This document shows positions 16,422-24,536 of a stretch of DNA of 64,000 nucleotides, in pieces (within the stretch, counting starts at the first letter, position 1; the number at the start of each line of letters is the position of its first letter). The stretch comes from Maribacter sp. MMG018. Lineage in GTDB: Bacteria > Bacteroidota > Bacteroidia > Flavobacteriales > Flavobacteriaceae. The translations under genes and the position numbers were made by a program. The stretch covers positions 62,001-126,000 of the forward strand of contig NZ_JAGJEC010000005.1 in assembly GCF_018100785.1 (NCBI RefSeq), given 5' to 3'. The notes under the pieces are model-generated. The model was not told the DNA's origin and searched no databases. It saw only the letters and a list, made by a program, of their open reading frames with translations.

Positions 16422-19100
16422 ATGAAGAATGTATCGTTGTTTGTCTTGTTCTTAATGTTGGTGTTTTCAGGTAAGGCGCAAGAAATTTCATTGACCGGAA
16501 CGGTTAAAGATAGTACGGGTGTGGGCATAGATATGGCCAATGTAATTGCGATAAACACCGAAACAAATGGCTTGGAATCGTATGGGATCACCAACCATGC
16601 CGGCTTGTATAAACTAAAGCTTAAATCAGCAAATCAATATACCGTAAAAATAAGTTACCTAGGCTTTAAGACAGAGTCTTTTACTTTTACCGCTACTGAT
16701 GTTGATGCCGTCAAAGATGTAGTTATGTATGAACAGGCGGCTGAATTGGACGGGGTTGAGGTTACCTATGAAATGCCGGTTTCCGTGAAGGGAGATACTA
16801 TTGTGTATGATACGGATTCGTTTGTTTCCGGAACCGAAAAAAAATTGAAGGATGTACTGGAAAACCTCCCGGGAATAGAGATAGACGATGATGGGCAAAT
16901 AGAGGTAGAGGGTAAAACCGTGTCTAAGGTAATGGTCGAAGGAAAAGATTTTTTCGATGGTGATTCAAAATTGGCCGTTGAGAATATTCCCGCCAACGCT
17001 TTAAGCCAAGTTGAAGTGTTGAGGAATTACAATGAGGTGTCTCAGATGAAGGGACTTACCAATGACGACGATAACGTGGCCCTTAATATTAAATTGAAAC
17101 AGGGTAAAAAGAACTTTTGGTTTGGGGAGTTGACCGCAGGTTACGGTCCGGATAATAGGTATTTGGCACACCCTAAACTATTTTATTATAGTCCTAAATA
17201 TAGTATCAATATTATTACTGATTTAAATAATATCGGTGAAGTGCCTTTTACCCGAAACGATTATCGGAATTTTACCGGAGGCTTTAGAAACATAAGTTCT
17301 AGGGGAGGTAGTTCGATTTCAACAGGGACAGATGCATTGGGTCTCTCTGCGACACAGAACAATAGGGCTAATGATATTGATACGAAATTTGCAGCTGCTA
17401 ACTTCAGTTATTCCCCAACAGAGAGTTTGGATTTAAGTGGTTTTGGTATTTATTCGTACACCGGAACATTAATGAAGACGGATAGGAATACAACTTATAT
17501 TGCGAGTGATGATGTTGAAATGGCTACAACGGATACCGACCAGACCGTACATTTAGGGTTGGCCAAGTTAAGTGCAAGGTATAAGCCCGATGAAGATTTT
17601 CAGTTAGATTATGACGTGCTTTTAAAACAATCCGATGATACCGAAGAAGTGAACGTGTTGTCGGTTTCCTCTATTAGCGATGAAATATCGGAGGTAAAAA
17701 AACAAAAGCCCTTGGCTTTAAATCAAAACCTTAATGTTTACTATACCTTAAACGATAAAAATATTTTTGCGATAGAGGCGCAGCATCTGTATCAAGACGA
17801 AGATCCGTTTTATGAGGCTATTAGAGATGAATTCGCTTTTGTGGATGTTTTTCCTGTAGACGAGGGGCAAGATGTTTACAATTTAAATCAGGCCAAAAAT
17901 GTGATAACGAATAAAATTGACGCAAAGGTCGATTATTATAGGGTGTTGGGTGCAAAAAGTAATTTGAACCTTACTTTGGGGACAACACAAAGTCACCAGA
18001 ACTTTAACACGGCCATATTTCAGATATTGGATAATGAGGAAACCCTAGATATGAATGGCGAAGAATTTGGAAATGATGTTAGGTTTAACGTTTCTGATCT
18101 CTATATGGGGCTGCATTATAAGGTCATCTCCGGAATTTTTACTTTTAACCCAGGGGTTACATTGCATCAATACAATGTTAAAAATGAACAACTGGGCACT
18201 GTTGTAGAAGACAACCTTACATCGTTGTTGCCAGATGTATATATAAATGCCCAACTTAAGAAATCGGAAAATCTTCGGTTCAATTATCAGATTACACGTT
18301 CTTTTACCGATGTCAGCAATTTTGCACAGGGGTATGTCCTTAACGGTTATAATTCGCTCTACAGTGGTAATAGAGATTTGGAAAGTTCGCTCAACCACAA
18401 CCTATCGTTGAATTTCTTTAGTTTCAATATGTTCAATTTCACCAATATTTTTGCGAACATAGCATATACCAAACGTATAGATGCGTTAAAAAGTAGTGCC
18501 AATATTGTTGGTATTAATAGGGTAAGTAGTACTATCAATTCTAACTTTGAAGACGAATCGTTAACGGCCAGTGGAAGGTATGAACGTACTTTTGGTAAGA
18601 TAAAGGGATCGGTAAGGGCCAATGTGGGTTGGTCTACGACCAATAACCTTGTAGATAATGCACAAAGCACTTCTAACTCTTTTACGCAAAATTATACAGG
18701 GGCCCTATCTACAAACTTTAAAAACGCACCTAATCTAGAGCTTGGTTACAGGTATACGGTAAATAATTATGAAAATGGAGATGTGAAATCTATTTTCTAT
18801 ACAAGCAGACCTTATGCCCGGTTCGATGTAAGCTTTCTTAAGAATTTTATATTTACTCTTGATTACGATTATTATAATTATACGAATGATGCGGACACCA
18901 TTTCCAATTCGTATAGTTTTATGGAATCTAACCTTACCTATCAGAAAAAAGGTAGCCGTTGGGAGTATGGTATAAAAGGCACAAATTTATTGAACACAAC
19001 AACATTGAACCTAGACAGTACCAATGAGTTGTATTTTAGTACGCAAGCATATTATGTGCAACCACGTTACCTTCTTTTCTCCATAAAATATGATATATAA
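16422..19100 (+). CDS. Outer-membrane beta-barrel protein with CarboxypepD_reg-like domain
   Basis: 892 residues from the ATG at 16422; an in-frame TTG lies two codons earlier. A signal peptide (ending GKAQ) leads to a regulatory beta-sandwich domain (about residues 20-105: LTGTVKDSTGVGIDMANVIA, KISYLGFKTESFTF). A plug-like region follows (DVLENLPGIEIDDDGQIEVEGKTVSKVMVEGKDFFDGD) and then a long C-terminal barrel. This is the OMP_b-brl_3/TonB-receptor-like family. It pairs with the upstream GLPGLI gene, a recurring Bacteroidota arrangement. The cargo or function is unknown; no SusD partner is present, so it is not a typical glycan-uptake locus. Confidence 0.88.
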   Translation: MKNVSLFVLFLMLVFSGKAQEISLTGTVKDSTGVGIDMANVIAINTETNGLESYGITNHAGLYKLKLKSANQYTVKISYLGFKTESFTFTATDVDAVKDVVMYEQAAELDGVEVTYEMPVSVKGDTIVYDTDSFVSGTEKKLKDVLENLPGIEIDDDGQIEVEGKTVSKVMVEGKDFFDGDSKLAVENIPANALSQVEVLRNYNEVSQMKGLTNDDDNVALNIKLKQGKKNFWFGELTAGYGPDNRYLAHPKLFYYSPKYSINIITDLNNIGEVPFTRNDYRNFTGGFRNISSRGGSSISTGTDALGLSATQNNRANDIDTKFAAANFSYSPTESLDLSGFGIYSYTGTLMKTDRNTTYIASDDVEMATTDTDQTVHLGLAKLSARYKPDEDFQLDYDVLLKQSDDTEEVNVLSVSSISDEISEVKKQKPLALNQNLNVYYTLNDKNIFAIEAQHLYQDEDPFYEAIRDEFAFVDVFPVDEGQDVYNLNQAKNVITNKIDAKVDYYRVLGAKSNLNLTLGTTQSHQNFNTAIFQILDNEETLDMNGEEFGNDVRFNVSDLYMGLHYKVISGIFTFNPGVTLHQYNVKNEQLGTVVEDNLTSLLPDVYINAQLKKSENLRFNYQITRSFTDVSNFAQGYVLNGYNSLYSGNRDLESSLNHNLSLNFFSFNMFNFTNIFANIAYTKRIDALKSSANIVGINRVSSTINSNFEDESLTASGRYERTFGKIKGSVRANVGWSTTNNLVDNAQSTSNSFTQNYTGALSTNFKNAPNLELGYRYTVNNYENGDVKSIFYTSRPYARFDVSFLKNFIFTLDYDYYNYTNDADTISNSYSFMESNLTYQKKGSRWEYGIKGTNLLNTTTLNLDSTNELYFSTQAYYVQPRYLLFSIKYDI

Positions 19101-19168
19101 AGGTTTTTGGGGCCTAAGGAGTAAATTGAATTTATTAAATGGGAAATAATTAAAGCGATATTGGCATA

Positions 19169-19195
19169 TTGAACTAAACATTTTTTATACTTTTG
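19169..19195 (+). promoter_or_regulatory. Candidate promoter for the SAM-II riboswitch/metK transcript
   Basis: A TTG at 19169-19171 and a perfect TAnnTTTG (TACTTTTG, 19188-19195) with a 16-base spacer. A start point about 6-8 bases downstream would place the transcript 5' end just before the riboswitch stem at 19214. Confidence 0.6.
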
Positions 19196-19213
19196 CACTC
19201 TATTTATAATTAA

Positions 19214-19260
19214 GAGGAAGGATTTGACTGATTGCAACCTCGTTAAAAATGCTAAAGCAG
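19214..19260 (+). ncRNA. SAM-II riboswitch upstream of metK
   Basis: GAGG at 19214-19217 pairs with CCTC at 19238-19241, flanking a loop containing GATTTGACTGATTGCAA. The 3' loop GTTAAAAATGCTAAAGCAG contains the GCTAAA core. CTG (19228-19230) can pair with CAG (19258-19260) and GCA (19234-19236) with TGC (19250-19252), giving the H-type pseudoknot of the SAM-II class. I recognise the TGATTGCAACC, GTTAAAAA and TGCTAAA words from the alphaproteobacterial metA leader. The position 95 bases before metK, the SAM synthetase, fits feedback by SAM. No strong terminator follows, so translational or stability control is more likely. Confidence 0.78.
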
Positions 19261-19354
19261 TTTGTTTCGAAATTAGTTCGATAGCTCTTCAAGAGACAGC
19301 AATTACTTCTTTAGCTTCTTTCGTTCAAATCTTTTTGAAAACATAAAAAATGTT

Positions 19355-20611
19355 ATGGCGTATTTATTTACCTCAGAGTCTGTGAGTGAAGGTCACCCAG
19401 ACAAAGTTGCCGACCAGATTAGTGATGCTCTTTTGGATCATTTTTTGGCATTCGACCCAGAAAGTAAAGTGGCATGTGAGACATTGGTGACTACAGGGCA
19501 GGTAGTTTTGGCCGGTGAGGTCAAGAGCAATACCTATTTGGATGTGCAGAACATTGCTAGGGATGTAATCAATAAAATAGGTTATACGAAAGGAGAATAT
19601 CAATTCAGTGGAGATTCTTGTGGCGTTATTTCTTTGATACATGAACAGTCACAAGACATAAATCAAGGCGTTGATAGGGGAGAGAAAGAAGAACAGGGTG
19701 CCGGTGATCAAGGTATGATGTTCGGTTATGCTACCAAAGAAACCGAGAACTATATGCCATTGGCATTGGACATTAGCCATAAGATACTACATACCTTGGC
19801 AGAATTGAGAAGGGAAGGTAAAGAAATAAATTACCTTAGGCCAGATGCAAAAGCTCAGGTAACCATAGAGTATTCCGATGAAAACGTACCTCAGCGCATA
19901 GACACTATTGTTATTTCTACCCAGCATGATGCTTTTGAAGCGGATGATGATAAAATGTTGGCTAAAATTAAGTCCGATATTGTTTCTATATTAATACCAC
20001 GGGTAAAGGCACAGTTGCCAGAAAGTATACAGCAGTTGTTCGATGATCAGATTACCTATCATATCAATCCGACAGGAAAATTTGTTATCGGAGGACCACA
20101 TGGAGATACCGGATTAACAGGTAGAAAAATTATTGTGGACACCTATGGGGGCAAAGGCGCCCATGGTGGTGGTGCTTTTAGTGGTAAAGACCCTAGTAAG
20201 GTAGACCGTAGTGCTGCTTATGCTGCTAGACATATTGCCAAGAATTTAGTAGCCGCAGGTGTTTCTGACGAGATTTTGGTACAAGTAAGTTATGCCATCG
20301 GTGTAGTGGAGCCTACATCTATTTTTGTAGATACGTATGGCACCTCTAATGTAGCTTTAACAGATGGTGAAATCGCGATAAGGGTCAAACAACTTTTTGA
20401 TATGAGACCTTTTGCGGTCGAAGAGCGCTTAAAACTTCGAAACCCTATCTATCTGGAAACCGCCGCTTATGGCCATATGGGTAAAGAACCTAAGACGGTG
20501 ACCAAAATTTTTGAATCACCCTACAATGGTAGAGTAGAAAAAGAGGTTGAGCTTTTTACATGGGAAAAGCTGGATATGGTAGACGACGTAAAAGCTGTTT
20601 TTAATATATAA
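19355..20611 (+). CDS. metK: S-adenosylmethionine synthetase
   Basis: Makes SAM from methionine and ATP. It is 418 residues with all family signatures: FTSESVSEGHPDK at the N-terminus, GAGDQGMMFGYA (about residues 115-125) and GGGAFSGKDPSKVDRSAAY (about residues 267-285). The length is slightly above the usual 380-400, as is common in Bacteroidota. It is preceded by a probable SAM-II riboswitch, so expression probably falls when SAM is abundant. A strong terminator follows at 20711, so it appears monocistronic. Confidence 0.98.
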   Translation: MAYLFTSESVSEGHPDKVADQISDALLDHFLAFDPESKVACETLVTTGQVVLAGEVKSNTYLDVQNIARDVINKIGYTKGEYQFSGDSCGVISLIHEQSQDINQGVDRGEKEEQGAGDQGMMFGYATKETENYMPLALDISHKILHTLAELRREGKEINYLRPDAKAQVTIEYSDENVPQRIDTIVISTQHDAFEADDDKMLAKIKSDIVSILIPRVKAQLPESIQQLFDDQITYHINPTGKFVIGGPHGDTGLTGRKIIVDTYGGKGAHGGGAFSGKDPSKVDRSAAYAARHIAKNLVAAGVSDEILVQVSYAIGVVEPTSIFVDTYGTSNVALTDGEIAIRVKQLFDMRPFAVEERLKLRNPIYLETAAYGHMGKEPKTVTKIFESPYNGRVEKEVELFTWEKLDMVDDVKAVFNI

Positions 20612-20710
20612 ACTTGTTTTAAAGGGGCTTGGGCTTAGGTTGTGGACCCAAACCTATATTAGGAAAATGGCTTTAGTGCCACTTTCAAAGACGTACTTCA
20701 TATTTTATAT

Positions 20711-20743
20711 AAAAAAGGACCAAAAAATGGTCCTTTTTTGTTT
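20711..20743 (+). terminator. Intrinsic terminator after metK
   Basis: An 11-bp stem (20711-20721 with 20729-20739) with a 7-base loop, A-rich on the 5' side and T-rich on the 3' side. Confidence 0.85.
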
Positions 20744-20791
20744 TATAGGGTGTCAAACTTTAGTAGATTTAAGTCCTTAAAAATTAATGTC

Positions 20792-22732
20792 ATGTCAAAG
20801 TTTACGCTAAGGTATCTACTTGCTATTGTTCTTTTTGTTTCAATTTTTGCTTCTTGTAAGAAAACTGCCGATACAGAGCAGGCAGAGGTCTCAGATACCT
20901 ATGTGTCCGATAATTATACAAAGAAGGAGGTTGATATTGAAATGCGTGACGGTGTTAAATTGCACACCACCATATACTCCCCAAAAGATACTTCGAAAGA
21001 ATATCCTATTATTATGCAACGTACGCCCTATAGTTCAAGACCATATGGTGAAGGTAATTTCAAGGAAAAGATAGCGCCTAACATTCATATGATGAAAGAA
21101 GGGTATATAGTAGTGTATCAAGATGTGCGAGGAAGATGGCTAAGTGAAGGGCATTACGAGAATATGCGTGCCTATATTCCAAATAAAACTTCAGAAAAGG
21201 ATGTTGATGAAAGTTCCGATACCTATGATACCATTGAGTGGTTGGTAAATAATGTAGAAAACAATAATGGTAATGTGGGTATTTGGGGTATTTCGTATCC
21301 CGGATTTTATTCTACCTACGCTACGGTAGATGCCCACCCGGCATTAAAGGCGGCTTCGCCACAGGCGAGTATCGGCGATTTCTTTTTTGACGATTTTCAT
21401 CATAACGGTGCTTACCTGTTGAGTTATTTTAGGGCAACCTCTCTGTTTGGAACTCCACGCCCTAATGGTGATCAGCCCATAGATACGGCATGGTATACAT
21501 TACCGGATCTAAAGACAGAGGATCAGTATCAATTTTTCTTGGATGCTGGACCTTTAAAAAATTTAGATTCCTATTTTGAGTATGAAACGGGAGATACCCC
21601 AAGAATGGCGGTTGATGGTAAGACCGATGACTTTTTTTGGAACGAGCTTAAAGAACATCCCAATTATGATGAATTGTGGCAAAGTAGAGGGTTGATCCAG
21701 CACCTTAAAAATGTAAAAAGCCATGTGGCCACTATGGTAGTGGGCGGTGAGTTCGATGCCGAAGATTTGTACGGTCCATTGGAAACCTATAAAAACATAG
21801 AGAAATATAACAAGGATAATTACAATACTTTGGTATTTGGGCCATGGGATCACGGTGCATGGGCAAGAAGAAGGGGAAAAAATGTTGTTGGCAACTATTA
21901 TTTCGGAGAGGGAATTTCAGAATTTTTTCAAGAAGAAATAGAAACAAAATTCTTTCGTCATTTTTTAAAGGGTAGCGGTGATAAAAATAGTGGACTGCCC
22001 GAAGCATATGTTTTTGATTCTGGTAGAAAAGAATGGAAACAGTACGATTCTTGGCCGCCTAAAGGTGTGGTAAAACAAGAAATGTTCTTATCCGAAAATC
22101 AAGAATTAACGAATGAAAAGAAGGGTGAGGCTGAAATAAAATTTATAAGTGATGTTAAAAAACCGGTGCCGTATTCCGAGGATATAAAGTCGGTATTTAC
22201 GCCAAGAAAATATATGACAGATGATCAGCGCTTTGCTGCCAGGCGTTCCGATGTATTGGTATTTGAAACTGATGTTCTTGAGGAGGATTTGACCCTCGCG
22301 GGTGATATTATGGCCAAGTTAAAGGTGGCGACAACCGGTACGGCCTCCGATTGGATCGTTAAAATAATAGATGTGCACCCCGCCTCTGAAGAAACACATG
22401 AAGATATGCAAGACCATTTAAAAATGAGCAACTATCATTTAATGGTGCGTAGTGAGGTGTTAAGGGGCAGGTTTAGGAATAGTTTTTCTGACCCAGAACC
22501 TTTTGTGCCCAACGAAAAGACCGATGTAAATATTAAACTGCAAGATGTTTTTCATACCATTAAAAAAGGGCACAAGCTACAAGTGCAGGTACAGAGTACA
22601 TGGTTTCCGTTAATAGATTTAAATCCACAGACGTATGTGGACAATATTTTTAAAGCTGAAAAAGAAGACTTTAAGACTCAGACGCACACGGTATTTACAG
22701 ATTCCAGTATAGAATTTTCTGTATTGAAATAA
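20792..22732 (+). CDS. CocE/NonD-type (X-Pro dipeptidyl-peptidase S15) hydrolase, lipoprotein
   Basis: 646 residues from the ATG at 20792, which gives a clean lipoprotein signal (LLAIVLFVSIFASC, lipid-modified Cys). The earlier in-frame TTG at 20738 would spoil it. The alpha/beta hydrolase domain shows the nucleophile elbow GIWGISYPGFYST (Ser), GGEFDAEDLYGPLETY (Asp region) and GPWDHGAWARR (His). The C-terminal part is the jelly-roll domain of the PepX/CocE family. It probably cleaves peptides or glutaryl/acyl esters or amides in the periplasm or at the surface; the substrate is unassigned. It sits alone between metK and the metY leader. Confidence 0.9.
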   Translation: MSKFTLRYLLAIVLFVSIFASCKKTADTEQAEVSDTYVSDNYTKKEVDIEMRDGVKLHTTIYSPKDTSKEYPIIMQRTPYSSRPYGEGNFKEKIAPNIHMMKEGYIVVYQDVRGRWLSEGHYENMRAYIPNKTSEKDVDESSDTYDTIEWLVNNVENNNGNVGIWGISYPGFYSTYATVDAHPALKAASPQASIGDFFFDDFHHNGAYLLSYFRATSLFGTPRPNGDQPIDTAWYTLPDLKTEDQYQFFLDAGPLKNLDSYFEYETGDTPRMAVDGKTDDFFWNELKEHPNYDELWQSRGLIQHLKNVKSHVATMVVGGEFDAEDLYGPLETYKNIEKYNKDNYNTLVFGPWDHGAWARRRGKNVVGNYYFGEGISEFFQEEIETKFFRHFLKGSGDKNSGLPEAYVFDSGRKEWKQYDSWPPKGVVKQEMFLSENQELTNEKKGEAEIKFISDVKKPVPYSEDIKSVFTPRKYMTDDQRFAARRSDVLVFETDVLEEDLTLAGDIMAKLKVATTGTASDWIVKIIDVHPASEETHEDMQDHLKMSNYHLMVRSEVLRGRFRNSFSDPEPFVPNEKTDVNIKLQDVFHTIKKGHKLQVQVQSTWFPLIDLNPQTYVDNIFKAEKEDFKTQTHTVFTDSSIEFSVLK

Positions 22733-22887
22733 ATTTTGGCAAGAAAGTATAGAGGAATAAGGTTGCTTTTTTTAGGGCATATACATAATACATTGGTGTT
22801 GCCGATTCGTTTTGTTCATTTTTCTAACACTTCCCACTGCTTTCATTATTTTTTGTGAATCATTAGGTTTTTAAAACTTTCAGACCT

Positions 22888-22895
22888 TATATTTG
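22888..22895 (+). promoter_or_regulatory. Candidate -7 element for the metY leader
   Basis: TATATTTG is a perfect TAnnTTTG match 29 bases before the riboswitch P1 stem. No good TTG lies at the optimal distance upstream. Confidence 0.5.
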
Positions 22896-22923
22896 CACCA
22901 ATAAGTTCAAACGCATATTGAAT

Positions 22924-23062
22924 AGTTATCAAGAAAGGTGGAGGGATTGGACCCTTTGAAGCCTTAGCAACCCTTTGTTCCATACAAAGAAGGTGCTACA
23001 TTCTACCCCTAGGGGAAGGATAACAGTCATCGAATTTTCTTCGATTTCGCTTTCTTATAACT
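22924..23062 (+). ncRNA. SAM-I (S-box) riboswitch controlling metY operon
   Basis: The conserved S-box words appear in order: TTATCAAGAAAGGTGGAGGGA, then CCCTTTGAAGCCTTAGCAACC, then AAGGTGCTACATTC, then GGATAACAG. P1 forms from AGTTAT/AAGAAA (22924-22936, with a bulged C) and TTTCTT/ATAACT (23051-23062). A P4 hairpin ATCGAA/TTCGAT lies at 23029-23045. A hairpin and T run downstream (23074-23113) suggest transcriptional termination when SAM is bound. The downstream genes make homocysteine, matching the class. Confidence 0.95.
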
Positions 23063-23170
23063 TTTTGATTTTACCATGCCGATTAGTCGGTTGGCTTGGG
23101 TTTGGGTTTTTTTATCATTAAACATGTCTGGAGGATATCCGAAGGACTTAACTATTAAAAAAACAAAATC

Positions 23171-24463
23171 ATGAGTAATCAAAAATTAGCAACAAACGCT
23201 TTACATGCAGGGCATGACACTACACAGGCCGGAGGAACAAGGGCAGTGCCTATTTACCAAACATCGTCCTATGTGTTCAATAACACAGATCATGCCGCCA
23301 ACCTATTTTCTTTGGCGGAGTTAGGTTTTATCTACACCCGTTTAAACAACCCTACCAATCAGATATTACAAGATAGATTGGCTGCTGTAGAAGGCGGAGT
23401 GGGGGCCGTGGTATTTGCTTCGGGTACAGCTGCAATTTCTACGGGTTTGCTGACACTATTAAAATCTGGAGATCATATTGTGGCTTCCAGTAGTTTGTAC
23501 GGCGGTACTTTTAATCTTTTGAATGTTACCCTTCCAAGATTGGGAATAACTACAACTTTTGTTGATGCTTCTGATCCTGCCAATTTTAAGAAAGCGGTAC
23601 AGGAAAATACCAGGGCTTTTTTCGTGGAATCTTTGGGGAATCCAAAATTGGACGTACTTGACCTGAAAGGAATATCTAAAGAGGCGAAAGCGGCACAGGT
23701 TCCCTTTATCGTAGACAATACGGTAGCTACACCTGCATTGCTGAATCCTATAGAACATGGCGCCAATATTGTTATTCATTCACTGACCAAATATATCGGT
23801 GGTCAGGGAACTTCTTTGGGTGGGGCGATCATAGATGCCGGTACCTTTGATTGGACGAACGGAAAATTCCCTGAATTCACAGAACCTTCTGCCGGATACC
23901 ATGGTTTGGTATATAGCGAAGCATTAGGGGCGGCCGCCTACACCTTTAAATTAATATTGGAAGGACTTCGTGATTTTGGAGGGGCCTTGAGTCCGTTCAA
24001 TGCTTTTCAAATCTTACAAGGGTTGGAGACCTTGCCCGTAAGAATCAAACAACATAGTACCAATGCCCTTGAGCTTGCCGAATGGTTAGAGGGGAGAGAA
24101 GAGGTTGCTTGGGTAAACTACCCAGGGTTAAAAAGTAGTGAATATAACGAGCTGGCTAATGAATACTTGCCCAAAGGACAAAGTGGATTGGTTACCTTTG
24201 GTGTAAAAGGAGGTTTTGAAGCGGCCAAACAGTTCACCGATGCTACTAAAATATTTTCTTTATTGGCGAATATTGGTGATACCAAATCTTTAATTATACA
24301 TCCTGCAAGTACCACGCATCAACAGTTAAATGAAGAACAGCAAGAAAGTGCTGGGGTAAGCCAAGACTTAATAAGGTTGTCTGTGGGTCTAGAGGATATC
24401 GAAGATCTAAAAGCGGACCTAGAACAGGCCTTTGCCGCCATTGATAAGTCGATATTGGCATAA
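23171..24463 (+). CDS. metY: O-acetylhomoserine aminocarboxypropyltransferase (sulfhydrylase)
   Basis: Joins sulfide to O-acetylhomoserine to give homocysteine, using PLP in the cytoplasm. Its 430 residues match MetY rather than the shorter gamma-synthases. Visible are YTRLNNPTNQILQDRLAALEGG-like PLP-phosphate binding residues, the VIHSLTKYIGGQGTSLGG segment with the Schiff-base Lys (about residue 206), and IHPASTTHQQL near the C-terminus. It is the first gene after the SAM-I riboswitch. The MetX-containing fusion that makes its acetylated substrate lies 73 bases downstream. Confidence 0.95.
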   Translation: MSNQKLATNALHAGHDTTQAGGTRAVPIYQTSSYVFNNTDHAANLFSLAELGFIYTRLNNPTNQILQDRLAAVEGGVGAVVFASGTAAISTGLLTLLKSGDHIVASSSLYGGTFNLLNVTLPRLGITTTFVDASDPANFKKAVQENTRAFFVESLGNPKLDVLDLKGISKEAKAAQVPFIVDNTVATPALLNPIEHGANIVIHSLTKYIGGQGTSLGGAIIDAGTFDWTNGKFPEFTEPSAGYHGLVYSEALGAAAYTFKLILEGLRDFGGALSPFNAFQILQGLETLPVRIKQHSTNALELAEWLEGREEVAWVNYPGLKSSEYNELANEYLPKGQSGLVTFGVKGGFEAAKQFTDATKIFSLLANIGDTKSLIIHPASTTHQQLNEEQQESAGVSQDLIRLSVGLEDIEDLKADLEQAFAAIDKSILA

Positions 24464-24536
24464 GAAGAATAAATAATTACATAAAAATAAATTAGTGGCT
24501 TGCCATTGGTAAGGTCATAGTTAATATTGGCATCTT

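Larger units (their letters stand above)
22733..23170 (+). other. 438-base non-coding leader region of the metY operon
   Basis: The first 150 bases hold no recognisable element. TATATTTG at 22888-22895 is a perfect TAnnTTTG box. The SAM-I riboswitch follows (22924-23062), then a GC-containing hairpin (CCA-CCGA/TCGG-TGG arms within 23074-23094) with a T run at 23107-23113 that is probably its terminator. No conventional gene fits the region. Confidence 0.6.

Noticed and set aside
23124-23174. A 16-codon frame ending with TGA overlapping the metY ATG
   Set aside because: It lies after the riboswitch and could couple translation, but its composition shows no run of any amino acid, no competing structure was found, and short frames like this arise by chance.
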